A stretch of DNA of 64,000 nt from Apostichopus japonicus (taxonomy: Eukaryota; Echinodermata; Holothuroidea; Aspidochirotida; Stichopodidae), in contig NC_092574.1 of assembly GCF_037975245.1 (NCBI RefSeq), positions 4,142,213 to 4,206,212 on the forward strand, given 5' to 3'. The notes under the pieces are model-generated. The model had not been told where the DNA came from and searched no databases. It saw only the letters and a program-made list of their open reading frames with translations. Position 1 is the stretch's first letter, and each line of letters starts with the position of its first letter. The position numbers were made by a program, and so were the translations under genes. Positions 24,501 through 36,391 of this stretch are shown one piece after another.

Positions 24501-27500
24501 TCCTTCATTGGTAAGATCTATGCAACTAGCAGTACAGCTAACATTGTGTAGGGCCTTAAACAAACTGAAAATCTTCCATTACTGTATGTCCTCGCCACTA
24601 TATTGTTACAGTACATTTCATTCAGGCTGTGATCTCTTCACAGTTCATCATGTTGTTAGTGTCAATAACTCACCAAGAACTTGTTATTGAATCACCAGAT
24701 CAATAATTACTCTTTGGCTAATGAATGATTATGAAGCAATAACAAAAGTAGTGGCAGGAAAATGAGGCAAATGAACAAAGCCACAAACAATGATTGTAAG
24801 TTCAAGTTGTTCTGTGGTCTTCTGTGACCTTAACAGTTTTCCAATGTGAAATTCACACAATTCCAGTTGGTTTCCAACAGCTTGATAGCTACTGTACAAG
24901 GAAAGGTAAAACTTTAAATACTTGGTATTTATGACACATTTTCAGCACTGACAGCCAATAACAACGAATAAAATCAACATTACAACTTAGGTCAGCTAAA
25001 TATATCTCCTTAAATTGCAAACCTGCTCTGGCCACTCAAGTGTGAAACTGGTCATAGCAATGTCCAACAGAACAGTATTCTTCTTCCAGTTTTCTACAGT
25101 TTGTATTCTTGCTGCTCTTCTCTTACCAAGCTGCCTTATTCTTGCCCTTCTACTAAGTTAAGTGGCTTGTCCTATCTATTGACCATGTACCAAGCAAGTA
25201 TTTAAGGTGAAAGTAATATCAACAGGTTATGAACAAGATTAATATTTTTCAGGCCTTTTGAAGTAACTTTTAGTAACCTATGACAGCTCAACGATGATAA
25301 GCATGCAGTGGTATTAAATCACTATCTACGACAGTCTTTCTTTTAGAAGAATTGATGACTTTTAGTTTCAAGTATATAAATTCTCTTTAAGGGTATTTCT
25401 TATTATGAAGACCTTATCAATCATTCTCTGAAATGGAAATATTGTAACATTATTTCCTGAATTATTTTGAAATGCAATATTCATAGAAACAATGAATCAA
25501 CATTAGGCTAGCACTGAAGAGTGATATTATCATCATTTTAACCTTAAAGTAGTATTCCAAGATCTTAGCATATTTTAAATTTGAGTATCTTGAAAACCTG
25601 AATATTTGTATCAAAATATGGCTCCTTTAATGTGGGTTTGATCCAAATCTAGTCCCAACTCTAAACTCTCGAGAAGGCACTGTCAGCTTATAGTGCTATT
25701 GCAGCATAACAATGACTACAAAGGCCTTGATATATCTCACAAATAATATCAACCACAATTGATACACTGTTACATGATAATAACAGTGCAGGAACAATGG
25801 CATATTATTTTTCTAAAGCTTGTTAACAACCAATTTTACATGTATACATGCCGGATGTAAAACATTTATAAGAACAGTTCCATCCTGGCTAAAATTGCTC
25901 ATAGACTAAATGTTTTTAATTGCTGACTTGATATTAAATGTAGATATATCCTTTGGTGATTGGTGTATGGAATAAGGGGGTAGTTATCCAATTATTTACT
26001 TTAAGACAAGAAAAGAATTTCAGTGATTCCTCGTACAATTTTTTACTTGAAATTCACTATGAGGGAATATCTGAAATGTGGTTGCAACACCCAGGGGTGC
26101 ATGTGGGGAGGGGGTGAATGGAGGGCATTGTATTCTATCAATTTTAATTTTGCCCCCTTTCATTTTCCCAGATGATTCTTGAGAAAACAATACAAACTTT
26201 CACCACCTGGCAGAGCCCTACAGGGTAGTTGTCTTCAATAACACCAAGGCAGGCAGCATCCCATCTTATAAACGTTCGAGGTCCCAAAAGCAGTACGGGG
26301 AGGTTTAATCCTCCTCCCCATAAACACATACTTTTGGTTACACTAATTCTGAAACTAGCCCAAATCTATGTTCCTCTCCTTTGAAATATACTTTTGGAAT
26401 TTCTACGGAAAATTTTGCTCCAACTTCCGGAGGCCTTTGGCTCTTAACACCCATCACGTCCCAGTGATACTTTCATTACAAAGCGTTACAGAATTTTATT
26501 CCCCATTCTGACTTGTATATTTGAGCTTGAAAATCACTAGGAGGACCAACAAATACCTAAATAAGACTGTGTTTCTATTATAAACAGTTATATTTTTAGT
26601 GGTATTTCTGTATACCGTTAGACGTAGAAAAGAATGCGTACTAAGACAGTCGAACCCCCGCGAGTACTCGCAGCTTGAATGGGGCTAATGTGTTGATAGA
26701 CAATGCACAGGTGCTAATGAGCAAAGCTTCCTGATAAATGTCTTGGGAGCTCTACCGAACGCACAGTGCATCTATGGATTCCGCGAGCCTCTCGCACGGA
26801 TTAACTTGGTTTTGGATATTCCGCGGATTAACTTAGTTCGGGATATCTTGTATAAATGAGTTGGCTATTGCCCATGCTCTTAAAGAGGTTTGTGATCTCC
26901 CAAAAGGCCCAGCGGCTTCAATTCTGATAGTAGGTACAGGCCAAAACTCTTGCACAACATTACTTCCATGCTAATGCCAAGGTCTAGCAAGAATAACCCC
27001 ATGATGCTCTGAAGACTGGCTTGACACATTTTTACTGAGTACTTTACTTACAAACTGTCTACCTGATAGTCAAATGAGGAGAACTTGTATTAAAGTTTAC
27101 TTATTCGAACAGTATGAGGTTGATCCTAACTTCAAAATGGTCAAGAAATAAATATGATAGCTGTTAAACACTACTTTAATTATTATCCCATATTGAGTAG
27201 CAAAATCCACATATTAACAGTTGAAGTCTCTTGTAGCAGTTTCCTATTTAACCTCTAAAACATGCATGACAATTAATCTGTTGCATATCAAATGATATTC
27301 CTAGATCTATTACCGCTTGGCAGACTGCAGTGCTTCTTTAATGCTGCTAGACTCTGCTTACCAAAGTTCAGATTTATTCTTTCGGTTTATGACACAGGTG
27401 TATTCTTTACTAGTTACTTGAACAAGGAAGTAAAAGGACCACCTATGCTATTGTACTACTGTACCAGCATACAGACTTCCTCTTAGACTGTAAGGTTCTG

Positions 27501-27989
27501 CATTACAGATACATGAACGCAGCATATTTAATGACTTACTGTCTTTAACAGAAAGCAGTCTCAGTGTGGCTGTATAAATTACTGTTCTTGCAGTCACAGA
27601 AGCATCCCACATATATATAAAACCAATTTGGAACAATAACACTTTGTAGGCAAATTTTTTGTTTTGAATATTTCGTTTTATTAATTGTCTGGTCAACTAG
27701 TTACCTTGACCAATGTGACATGTTAGCAGTACCAGTGACTTATTGAGTACAAATGGAAACAGGAACAGAAAACACTTTCATTGGTTCATCTGAACATAAA
27801 TGCCAAAACAGACTGTCATTAACTCTAACCAGGATAGATGATATCCAGTCAAAATTACAATCAAGAAGCAGAAAACTCAACAGGATTTTATAGTGATTCC
27901 TTGCCTTGTTGTATGACAACATTTACTGTAACACTGTTAGACAGTTCTGGTATTTACTAAGAAGAATCTACACAGTAAGAGTTACTGTT

Positions 27990-28510
27990 ATCACACTTTA
28001 TTTTGGTTGATGACCTCTAATGACGCTTGACCACCACCACAAACACCTAAAGGTTCTGTGGAATCACTAATCCACATACCACCATTTTACTATGAATTTC
28101 ATCTGCTTTACTTTTGGAGTCATTTGGAGTCACTACAGGCTTTTCAGAATTTGAAATATAGTTACTTCAAACAACCACTGACTACCACACAAGACTATAT
28201 ATTGTGCTTTGTTTTATCTTCATGCCTTGTAAGAAATTCATCCAATCTTTCTTTTCCTTCCAAGGTATGATGTTTACATTGTTAAAAGACTTGACCACTG
28301 GTGACATCAAATGACATGTTACCTCATTACAGTTCACATACTAACTAAGCACTGGATCCATAATATGAAGTACATCCAAGCTTTGCTTTTGAAGTTATTA
28401 TGCTTACCATAGTTTCAGAGTTTGGACTTCTGTTGACATCAAATTACATTTTGACCTCCACAGATAACAATAGGCCAATGCATCACACACACGCACACAC
28501 ACACGCATAC
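27990..28510. repeat. TGACCT-rich dispersed repeat, longer copy
   Basis: It contains TGACCTCTAATGAC, CTTGACCACTGGTGACATCA, CATCCAAGCTTTGCTTTTGA and TTTTGACCTCCACAGATAAC. Several of these phrases recur in order at 32195-32530. A CA-rich microsatellite closes it at 28486-28512. Confidence 0.55.
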
Positions 28511-29092
28511 ACATGCCATCAACATTACAGAGATTCCTTTTGCCTTTGGCAAGGAGTAAAAAATACAGTAGTTCATTTTAAATCAATCAACATAAAGGCA
28601 AAATACAGATAGAGATTTCAGAGGGAATGAAAGAGGGAAGAAGTTAGTCTTAGAAGCTCATGTTATATGCAGTTATGAAATTAGTAAAAATAGCACATTT
28701 AAATGACTTTTCCCTTTATTTTCCATTTCCTTTACTTCTTCACAAAGGACAGTATCCTGTCAAGAAGAAATATTGTTTGTGACAAAGCTTGATAAAACAT
28801 GCAGGAGAAAAGTTATATCACTTGACTAAAAGCATTTGGTCTTCTATTAAACTCAGTGACATAGCATTGGATATTTGAGATTCTTGACTGAGCATTAATA
28901 GAATACTGATAAATCCATCCTATTTTAAATGTCATATGTAAAAAACCAGGAATTAGAAATTTAACATATTTTGAGACTAATTCAGTATTTTTTGTTGAGG
29001 GTCTTGTGTATGAAGGGAGTTACGATATTTAGTGGAAACATGGTGCACAGAATGGAAACAAGTGACATCAAAATAAAGGATAAGAAACTTAC

Positions 29093-31415
29093 CCTATTCA
29101 AGTCCTTCATTCTCTGTTCCTCTATCGAAGATGTTGCATCATCGACTTCATCAGGCTCTCCATCTTCCTCACTATCCTCACTCTCCAACTCTCTTAAGGA
29201 TTGGGTTGGAGAACCAGACAATCGAGATTGGTCAACCAAGTGGTAAACATCATCAGCTGAATCAGTGTACGATGGACTTCGTCTCGTAGGAGATGACTGT
29301 GACGTCAGTGAACTTTTGCGAACAGGTGGTGGGGGTGGTGCTGGCCTTCCTGGTTTTATGGGAGAGTTGAATTTGTTTGGAACACTATAGGTAACGTTAC
29401 TTGGGAATTGATCCTCCTCTTCATGAACAGGAGGGGGTATCGCATCCCTGAGCTCTTTTTTTCCACTTGATGTGTCTGACAGCAAAATGTAGTCCTCTTG
29501 ATTACTTCCTTGCCGTTGAGGTGGAATTGGAAGACTCTGATGTCCATTTTGACTGTCCCCAGATAAAGGCCTACCTGACACAACATCCGACAAATAAAGG
29601 TATGCCTCATCTTTGCTGTCTCGGTTAAAAGTCTCACTGCTGGTGGAATTTCTTGCAGAACTTACATTTGTGTACATAGGAGGAGCACTTTGCCTAGCTG
29701 AGAACATATGAGGGCCGGGCAGCGGAGGAGGGTGGATCCTCATCTGTTCTCCCACGTCTAAAGAAGCTCTCTGGTTTGAGGATGGACTATCATAAATAGA
29801 TTCTCTTTCAGCTTCTGGGAAAACTTCATTTGCTTTTCTAGGAGATGGTACAATGTTATACTCAGGATCATCAGGTTGCTGTTGTGACTCCATCCTCGGG
29901 ATAGGTGGGGTGTCATATATGGATTCCCCATTGTCTAATGGCTTGTTGGAGATAAGTATGTCATAAACTGATTTGCTTTGGTCATCTATTACAAGCATGT
30001 CATCTGATGAACTTTTATTTTCAGATATAGAGGCAGGAAAGAGAGAATGATGGAGTGAAGCAGCTGCACCTGGTGTCAACGATCTGTTGTTTTCAACATT
30101 ATCTTGAATGAGTAGGTCATGATACTCATTACCTTGTATTGGTGGAACTGGGACTGGGCGGTCCACATCAAATTCTTCTTCAATGGTAGCATCAATTGGT
30201 GGGATTGGCACAGGTCGATCAATTAAGACTCGTTGATCAAAACTTTCATCACTATCTGATGAAGACGATACATCGTGAGTGTAAGGTACAGGTGGTCTGA
30301 CTGGAATAGGAGGAACACCTGAAGATGGTAAACCAGGAGCTGTTGGCCGCTGTAGTATTGAATCACTGGAAACTATCCTCTGAGGAGGTAGTGGAGGTGA
30401 CTTTGTTTGAGCAACATCACTCATCCTTCTCATGAAAACAGCAGCTGTCTCATCAGACCCAACAGGAGGGGGCAAGGGTACAGCAACATGATCTGGGGAG
30501 GTTCTACTAGGCAATGGTGGAGGAGGAGGAAAATCTGGTTCCATGGGAGCGGATAACAAAGGAACAGCTTCAGTTTGGCTGTCTGCAACTGGAGGTGGAT
30601 CTTTGTATAGAGGTCTCACAGAGGGTAAGGGTCCATTGTCTGAAGATAAAGGTCTCTCTGGTATCTTTGGTGGATCATCTAATCCAACAGATGGTCTTGC
30701 AGGCAGAGGAGGAAGCAAAACTTCTGCAGCTTCTGACTGGGCAGGTGACATCTCAGATAGGGTTTCTGTTGGTTCTGGAATGTCAGGAACAGGGGGTAGC
30801 GGTCGTAGCAATAACTCATCTATGTTTGGTATATCCTCATCCATTTCCAATATCTCAGGCTGAGAAGTGGAATTAGCAATGTCATTGGCTCTTTTCCTTG
30901 GGCTTGGCTTTGGTTTTGCCCTGGGTGGCAGATCTGGTTTTGTGGAATGAATTCTAACAGACTTGCGAGGCATAACTGTTGGCTTATGAGGGCCTTTGTC
31001 CATACTGAATTCATTTTTGCCCCCTACTGCACTAGGAAGTGACAAGTACTCTTCATTATCTAAAGAGGGGGGTCTGGGCAGCCTCGCAGGAGGAACTGGT
31101 TTGGGTTGGATATCAGAAGAGGGCAATCTGGTACGAGGTGGCAAAGATGGCTTTCCAATATTCATATTTGATATCGAATTAAGGATTCTTTTCTTGTAAC
31201 CAGTTTGTGTAATACCAAGTAAGGTTAAGTCATTATCAGTTAAAGAGGTGCAGTGGCTCAGTTGGAAGTATCCATTATTGTGGAATATTTCTACAAACTC
31301 GCCAAGATCTAATGACTGCAACCAGGATTTAACATCCTTGGACTCCTCAGTGCTTGTCATATTTATAAGATTCTTGAACATCGGAGGAAAGTCACGACAG
31401 CATGATGTGTACTAG
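29093..31415 (-). CDS. ARAP-like protein, giant first coding exon (SAM + proline/tyrosine-rich region)
   Basis: Minus-strand exon with acceptor TTTGTTGCAG before 31415 and donor GTAAGT after 29093. The start codon at 31379-31381 is preceded in frame by TAG (31412-31414), so the N-terminus is fixed within this exon. It encodes 763 residues. Residues 10-72 form a SAM domain (KSWLQSLDLGEFVEIF, HNNGY, LTDNDLTLLGI, GYKKRIL). Then comes a long proline-rich region with SH3-type motifs (RPLPPVP, PPPLPSR, APPPPPVRK) and, towards the end, tyrosine motifs of SH2 type (IYDTPP, IYDSPS, YLYLSD, YILLSD, VYHLVD) and an acidic stretch. N-terminal SAM, proline-rich linker and a following PH domain match the ARAP family (Arf-GAP and Rho-GAP regulators of actin and membrane traffic). 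ArfGAP, ankyrin and RhoGAP parts are outside the window, so another SAM-PH adaptor remains possible. Confidence 0.85.
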
Positions 31416-34021
31416 CTGCAACAAACAAAAGTAACACAGTTAATCAATTTAAGCTGAGAAAAACTTACTTAAAGGATGAATATAAAACAACTACTGTATT
31501 ATCAGTCCAGGTTTGTCATCATGATCACTGAAGTTGCCACAAAATTCATTCCTTCAAAACATCAGAGACCCTTCAACAGGCTTAGTGATTCCTTGCCAAA
31601 ATTTATACTAATGAGAAAATTTACTGTAACACTGCATTGACCTAAAATGACATTTAATGCTTACAGACACAATCCAGGCCTGAAAGTCACTGCGGTGAAT
31701 CCAAATACCAGGTGCAAAGTTCATCCAAGCCTTCCATTTTGCTGCAATATGGCAAATGTGGCAAAGAATTGAAAATGGTTTGAGAGCTTGCTCAGCACAC
31801 AACCATCATGACAAAAAGTTATTGCCATTCATTTGCACTTTGAAACTTCTGAACAATATCTGGACATTTTATACCAAAACTCTTTGACACTATGTTTGCT
31901 GTTGAAATCCTAAATTGTAAACTAAGTGTAAGGATGTTTAGACTGACTAGTGTTGATCTTTCACAAAGTTAGATAGGGTGTCAGTGCAGAAATTACAAAA
32001 TTTGGTTATAAATGAATATCCCTTGAATTGGAACATCAATTTAAAATGCAGCTCTTGAATAGCTAATTAAAAAGGTTTGATATGGATGTAAACTTGTATT
32101 CAAAGCAGCAGTGATGCTTGAAAAGTGAATGAAACAAAATGGGAATAACAAAGACCAATTGTGCAAAACTCTGTATGTGAATCTACCCACTATTTATGAG
32201 TTTCATCCACATTTTTGTTTTTGCAGTTACCATATTTACAAGCTATCAGACTTTGATCTCTGTCAACCTTAGATGACCTTTGAAACAGCAACAGGGTTCC
32301 TGCACTTGCTTAAAGTTGAACCCATTCACTATGTATGGAGCTCATCCAAGATTGCACTTGACCTCTGGTGACATGAATTGAATTTTGACATCTACCAACA
32401 ATGATAGACTTCCTGTACTAACTCAGGTTGATACCCATGTCAAGTATGATGTCATATAAGTTTTGCTTTTTAAGCTACAGTATCATCTCTACAACATTTG
32501 ATTTCAGACTTTGACCTAATAACGATCCCTAAGTTTCAGTAGCTGTAGCAAGCTCAAAAACTTTGAACAGACAAAGTTTACTCTTATGTTGTCAAATAGA
32601 TTGCTCTCATTCGTACATATCCTTCTCTTGCAATGTGTAAACTGATGGTAATTTACATAGATATACATCTTCAATAAATATGAAATGAAAACATTTTGGT
32701 ATATTATTGCAGAATATATTTCAGTGAGTGGAGCTGAAACTGACATTCACAATACATGGTTGGCTTGTAGGGAGTTAAAAATACCGTTGAATTATATTTA
32801 ACAAATCTATACAAAGTAACTATAGAATAGCTCAGTAGCTCTTCATTCTACATATTGAAACCCATTGTGAGGAATGCTGAACAGACTTCAAGCAGCTCTT
32901 TACATGTGTTGCTATATGGTTAAATCATGTTATTTCCCAATGTGCATCATCAAAGGTACCGTGGAATGTAAGAACATGCACTTTTAAAATTGATTAATAG
33001 GTTTCCAGACTACTGCCTACTCCCCAAGTCTACTGAGAGCCTAAGCATTAAATATGGAAATATTCAACTAGCCTACCTGATACAGTAAATATTGAGCACT
33101 ATTCTCAAATCACTGCCTTTGTCAGCGGAGGGTTACAAATTTGTTCACCTTAGCATTTCAATATCACAAAGTTGATCATAACCTATGTAACCTTTGATCC
33201 TGTTTGTACACATATTATCATTGTGTAAAGTCCGGTTAACCTTCAAATCAACGACTTCGCCAATAGGAAGATCACTAGTAAGCAGCTCCTATAATATATT
33301 TGAGTCTATTTCACCTCTGGCATGGGGTCCAAAACTGTTCACCATGTGAACTATATTTTGTCTAAAGATTGAGCAAACTGCCTGCATTTCTGAAGGAAAC
33401 CACAAAACCAGCTTTGACAATCTATCGATGAAAGTCAGAGAACACTAAATTTCATGGAAAATTATTAACTTCATTGACACATGAAGGAAAATTGCCCTAA
33501 GTTAAGCAGCAATTTCCTGACTTGGAAGGCTTGTCTACAAGGTGCTCAAAGTTCGCCTAGTTTATTATTGATATTCTCTCTGCATGCTTGCCAAGTACAA
33601 GTTCTAGGTAGTAGTACTAGTACTGGAATAGGATATGGTACCTAGTTTTGATATATCTTGTGCGATCACATGAAGTGAACAAATTAGGACCTGCATGAAA
33701 TTGTTACCACCACTGACTTAGTATATTGTGTTCCCAACAGTAGAACCTGAAACAATGGAAAGGCTTAATTGGGATAAGGGGATAAGAAATTCCATTGATA
33801 CTGCTGACTTACAGAATTAAGTTTAACCTAGCCTAACTCTTACTAGGTTAGTGTTATAGATCATCGCAGGAAGAGCAGAAGACACTTTGAACTTGCACGT
33901 TATAACTTCAGTTGGATACTATTTTCTTCGCCGTTAATGGAAATTTAAACTGAGGCCTAATTAACTTAAGTTTGGGTAAATCATAAATGAAAGGCGCGTT
34001 ACTACAGCCTAAGTTACTTAC
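31416..34021. other. 5' intron or upstream region of the ARAP-like gene
   Basis: The acceptor at 31416 shows that an untranslated exon lies to the right. A consensus GTAAGT donor on the minus strand at 34016-34021 is one candidate end for it. The stretch itself has no exon that I can support; it contains a TGACCT-rich repeat at 32195-32530. Confidence 0.4.
32195..32530. repeat. TGACCT-rich dispersed repeat
   Basis: It shares ordered phrases with 27990-28510: TTGACCTCTGGTGACAT, GACATCTACCAACAATGATA, CTTCCTGTACTAACT, TTTGCTTTT and ACTTTGACC. Confidence 0.55.
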
Positions 34022-34500
34022 ACGTACACAAATTCACAACCTGAATACACGTAGATTGGATAATCCGCTTAAGGGATCTCTCTATACACTGTCACCGGAT
34101 CGTCGAACGAAAATACACATAGCTTCCAACTAGTTTCTGGCTTTGACGGAAAACTTAACAATATACGGTACACATGTTAATAAAGGTAACGCTCTACGAA
34201 CTACTTTCAGTATCACCTGCAATGTTCTTCACGTAGAGCGGTAGGCTACTGAGAAGTACAGTCGTTTGTGTGATTGAAATCTACTGCACTGTCAAATGTG
34301 CGCTACTGTACTGTCATATGTGCGCTCAGTCTAGGCCAAAAGATTTTACAGCGAGTGATGTTTACGAAGTTGGAAAAGTTAAACTTCCGTGTTTTAGACT
34401 TTTGACGCAGTCGTTTGAAGTGTCTGACGTGAATCTGTTTATTTTTGAAGACCGAAGAAGGCGCGAACCCCTTGTACCATATAGAGCTCGTGAGTGATAT
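34016..34500. promoter_or_regulatory. Possible promoter region and 5' exon of the ARAP-like gene
   Basis: CpG density rises relative to the surrounding introns. A minus-strand GTAAGT donor sits at 34016-34021. On the plus strand an open frame (ATG near 34318, in the segment CAQSRPKDFTASDVYEVGK) runs to a GTGAGT donor near 34491. This could be a bidirectional start region. No TATA box or other core element was identified and no homology was recognised. Confidence 0.25.
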
Positions 34501-34699
34501 TAATTAACCAGGTATTAAAACATTCATATTTTCAGAAAGTATAGGGTTCTTGATACGCTTGATATTAGAGAAGAATTTGAACTGAGCATTCCGCACCTCA
34601 GGGACTCCTGTAATGACCTGGGAAGAGCGGGAGGGCGCCAGAGAGATGCATAGGGGGAAGGACTAAGGAGGAAATTCCGAGAAGTAAAAAGGTTAACTT

Positions 34700-36013
34700 T
34701 TATGACGTTTTATGTGTTTACTCATTGATTTAACGTCTGTATTTGTGCTATAAAGTGAAATAGTCGAATCCAAACGAGACGAAAGATAGTCCATCATATT
34801 TTTTGTGAATCAGTCTAAATATTCTTTCTCCAATTTTCAAAGATCATTCATTCTGAGGTGTATTTCTTTTTTTCTTCTTTTTTTTTACCAAGAAACCATC
34901 ATGTATAAAATCCTCTTTACAACATAATGGCTGGAAAAACTACTCGGTGGCATGGAAATATATCAGCTACCGTTGTATGATAGCATAAAGTGTAATTAAG
35001 TGTAGAAATATGTCACTTTGCTTAGTGTATAGGCCTACCTACTATTGTGGCGTTTATACTTAATTCCTGCAACTACATGCTTTATTTCACTTACCCTGAC
35101 GCAACTTTCTTATGACCGGAACTAATGGACACTATTTTGACGCTACATTTTCCCAAGTTAGTGATCGTGTATGGTACCCTCCAAATTTACACGAAACATG
35201 TAGCTTGATTCTTTATGACTAGCGATCTAGGGGCGTTACAGCGGTGACTATATTGCTTTAATTATGATTGTGAAGTAGTGGCGCTATTTGGATATGTTAA
35301 AAGCTCCCAATTGGGAATTGAGTAATTTACACACGTTGATAACTTTGCATAAGTGAACCTCCATTCGTCCTTTTTCTGACTGTATAGTTTGTGATGAGCC
35401 CAAATCACATGAAAGTTGAATCCCAGTTGTGAACCCAGAAATTAGAAAATCTGTTGGTTCCGAAATGGATGCCTGATAGGGACCTGGACGGTTTTCCTCG
35501 ACCATTGCAATATGTCTTGTTAGGTGAACATACTGCTCTATTATGTCGTCAGGAAGAATGTGGTTTAGCGAATGGCGAAACTAATGGTTTTGTTTATATT
35601 TATTTGTTAGATATGTTTCAACTCAAACGTTCGCCAGAATGCGTAGAGTATTTACATTTTAAAACCTTCGTCACGGTGTACACAAGTCATCGCTTTGTCC
35701 ATTTTCTGACTCCCTAGTTAGGGGTTGGTCCAAACAGCAGGCATATTGCGTCCCATTTGTGCCACGTCCTGGACGGTTTCACCCATCCATTGCACCCTGA
35801 CTTCATTATTGAGCTATTCATATAGGTGGGCCTCATTCATGTAAAACGACCATTCTTGAGCTTATCATGAAGTACAAGGGTAACGTCTTTGCATATAGCT
35901 CCGTCGAGGTTACGAAGGCCGGAAAGGGCGACAACAGGCCTATAGATCCCGCCTGGGTGTAATATTTCCTTAACACTAGGACTAACTGGGGTTTGTAAGG
36001 ATTTGTATTCTAG
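34700..36013. other. Intergenic or intronic, nothing recognised
   Basis: AT-rich sequence. An 87-codon open frame at 35454-35717 (plus) has no recognisable domain or splice context. A phrase around GGACGGTTT plus CCATTGCA occurs twice (about 35487 and 35771), suggesting a local duplication. Confidence 0.4.
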
Positions 36014-36355
36014 CCTGACTGGGTTATACCTGTCTCAAGATGTTTTTTTTTTTTTATAAGTGCAAGTGGTTGTGATTGTAGAAATTGTAAACATGCATGT
36101 GGATGTCCTCCTTGTAAGTACTACGGTGCGTCGTCCCTTGATCGTGATGTCATCAGAAATGATCTACTCAAGCGGAATGTCTCTGTTCCTGAGGCTGTAG
36201 GGCAAGTTCTTCAACTGTTCTTTGCAATATATGCTTCAATCAGTTCATGCCAACGAAATTACAGAGGAGTATATCACTTAACTGTTCGTGCATGCCACAG
36301 TTTACTCCCGTATGTTTGCAAAAAAAGGAACAATACACTCAGGCTACACATGTAA
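36014..36355 (+). CDS. Possible terminal exon, cysteine-rich open frame, unrecognised
   Basis: The frame is open for 113 codons without an internal ATG and ends at TAA 36353-36355. A long T run followed by ATAAG at 36042-36060 makes a plausible splice acceptor, after which the frame reads ASGCDCRNCKHACGCPPCKY, a dense cysteine cluster, and continues to CKKRNNTLRLHM. No family was recognised. An alternative is that only 36061-36113 is an exon in another frame, because a GTAAGT donor lies at 36114. A remnant of a mobile element is also possible. Confidence 0.25.
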   Translation, partial: PDWVIPVSRCFFFFISASGCDCRNCKHACGCPPCKYYGASSLDRDVIRNDLLKRNVSVPEAVGQVLQLFFAIYASISSCQRNYRGVYHLTVRACHSLLPYVCKKRNNTLRLHM

Positions 36356-36391
36356 CCAGGAGTGACTATTGTGCGGAGGTGGGGTGAATCA

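Larger units (their letters stand above)
16269..29092. other. First coding intron of the ARAP-like gene
   Basis: About 12.8 kb without a recognised host exon. It contains a LINE tail, Penelope-like tail remnants, the hAT-like element at 18397-19855, the hairpin at 20520-20688, a minisatellite at 21105-21500 and TGACCT-rich repeats. The stretch 21510-27980 shows nothing beyond AT-rich unique sequence. Confidence 0.55.

Noticed and set aside
30514-30876. Plus-strand open frames opposite the SAM exon
   Set aside because: The strong minus-strand coding sequence with domain and splice sites explains them.
35454-35717. 87-codon plus-strand open frame
   Set aside because: No domain, no splice context and no compositional signal.
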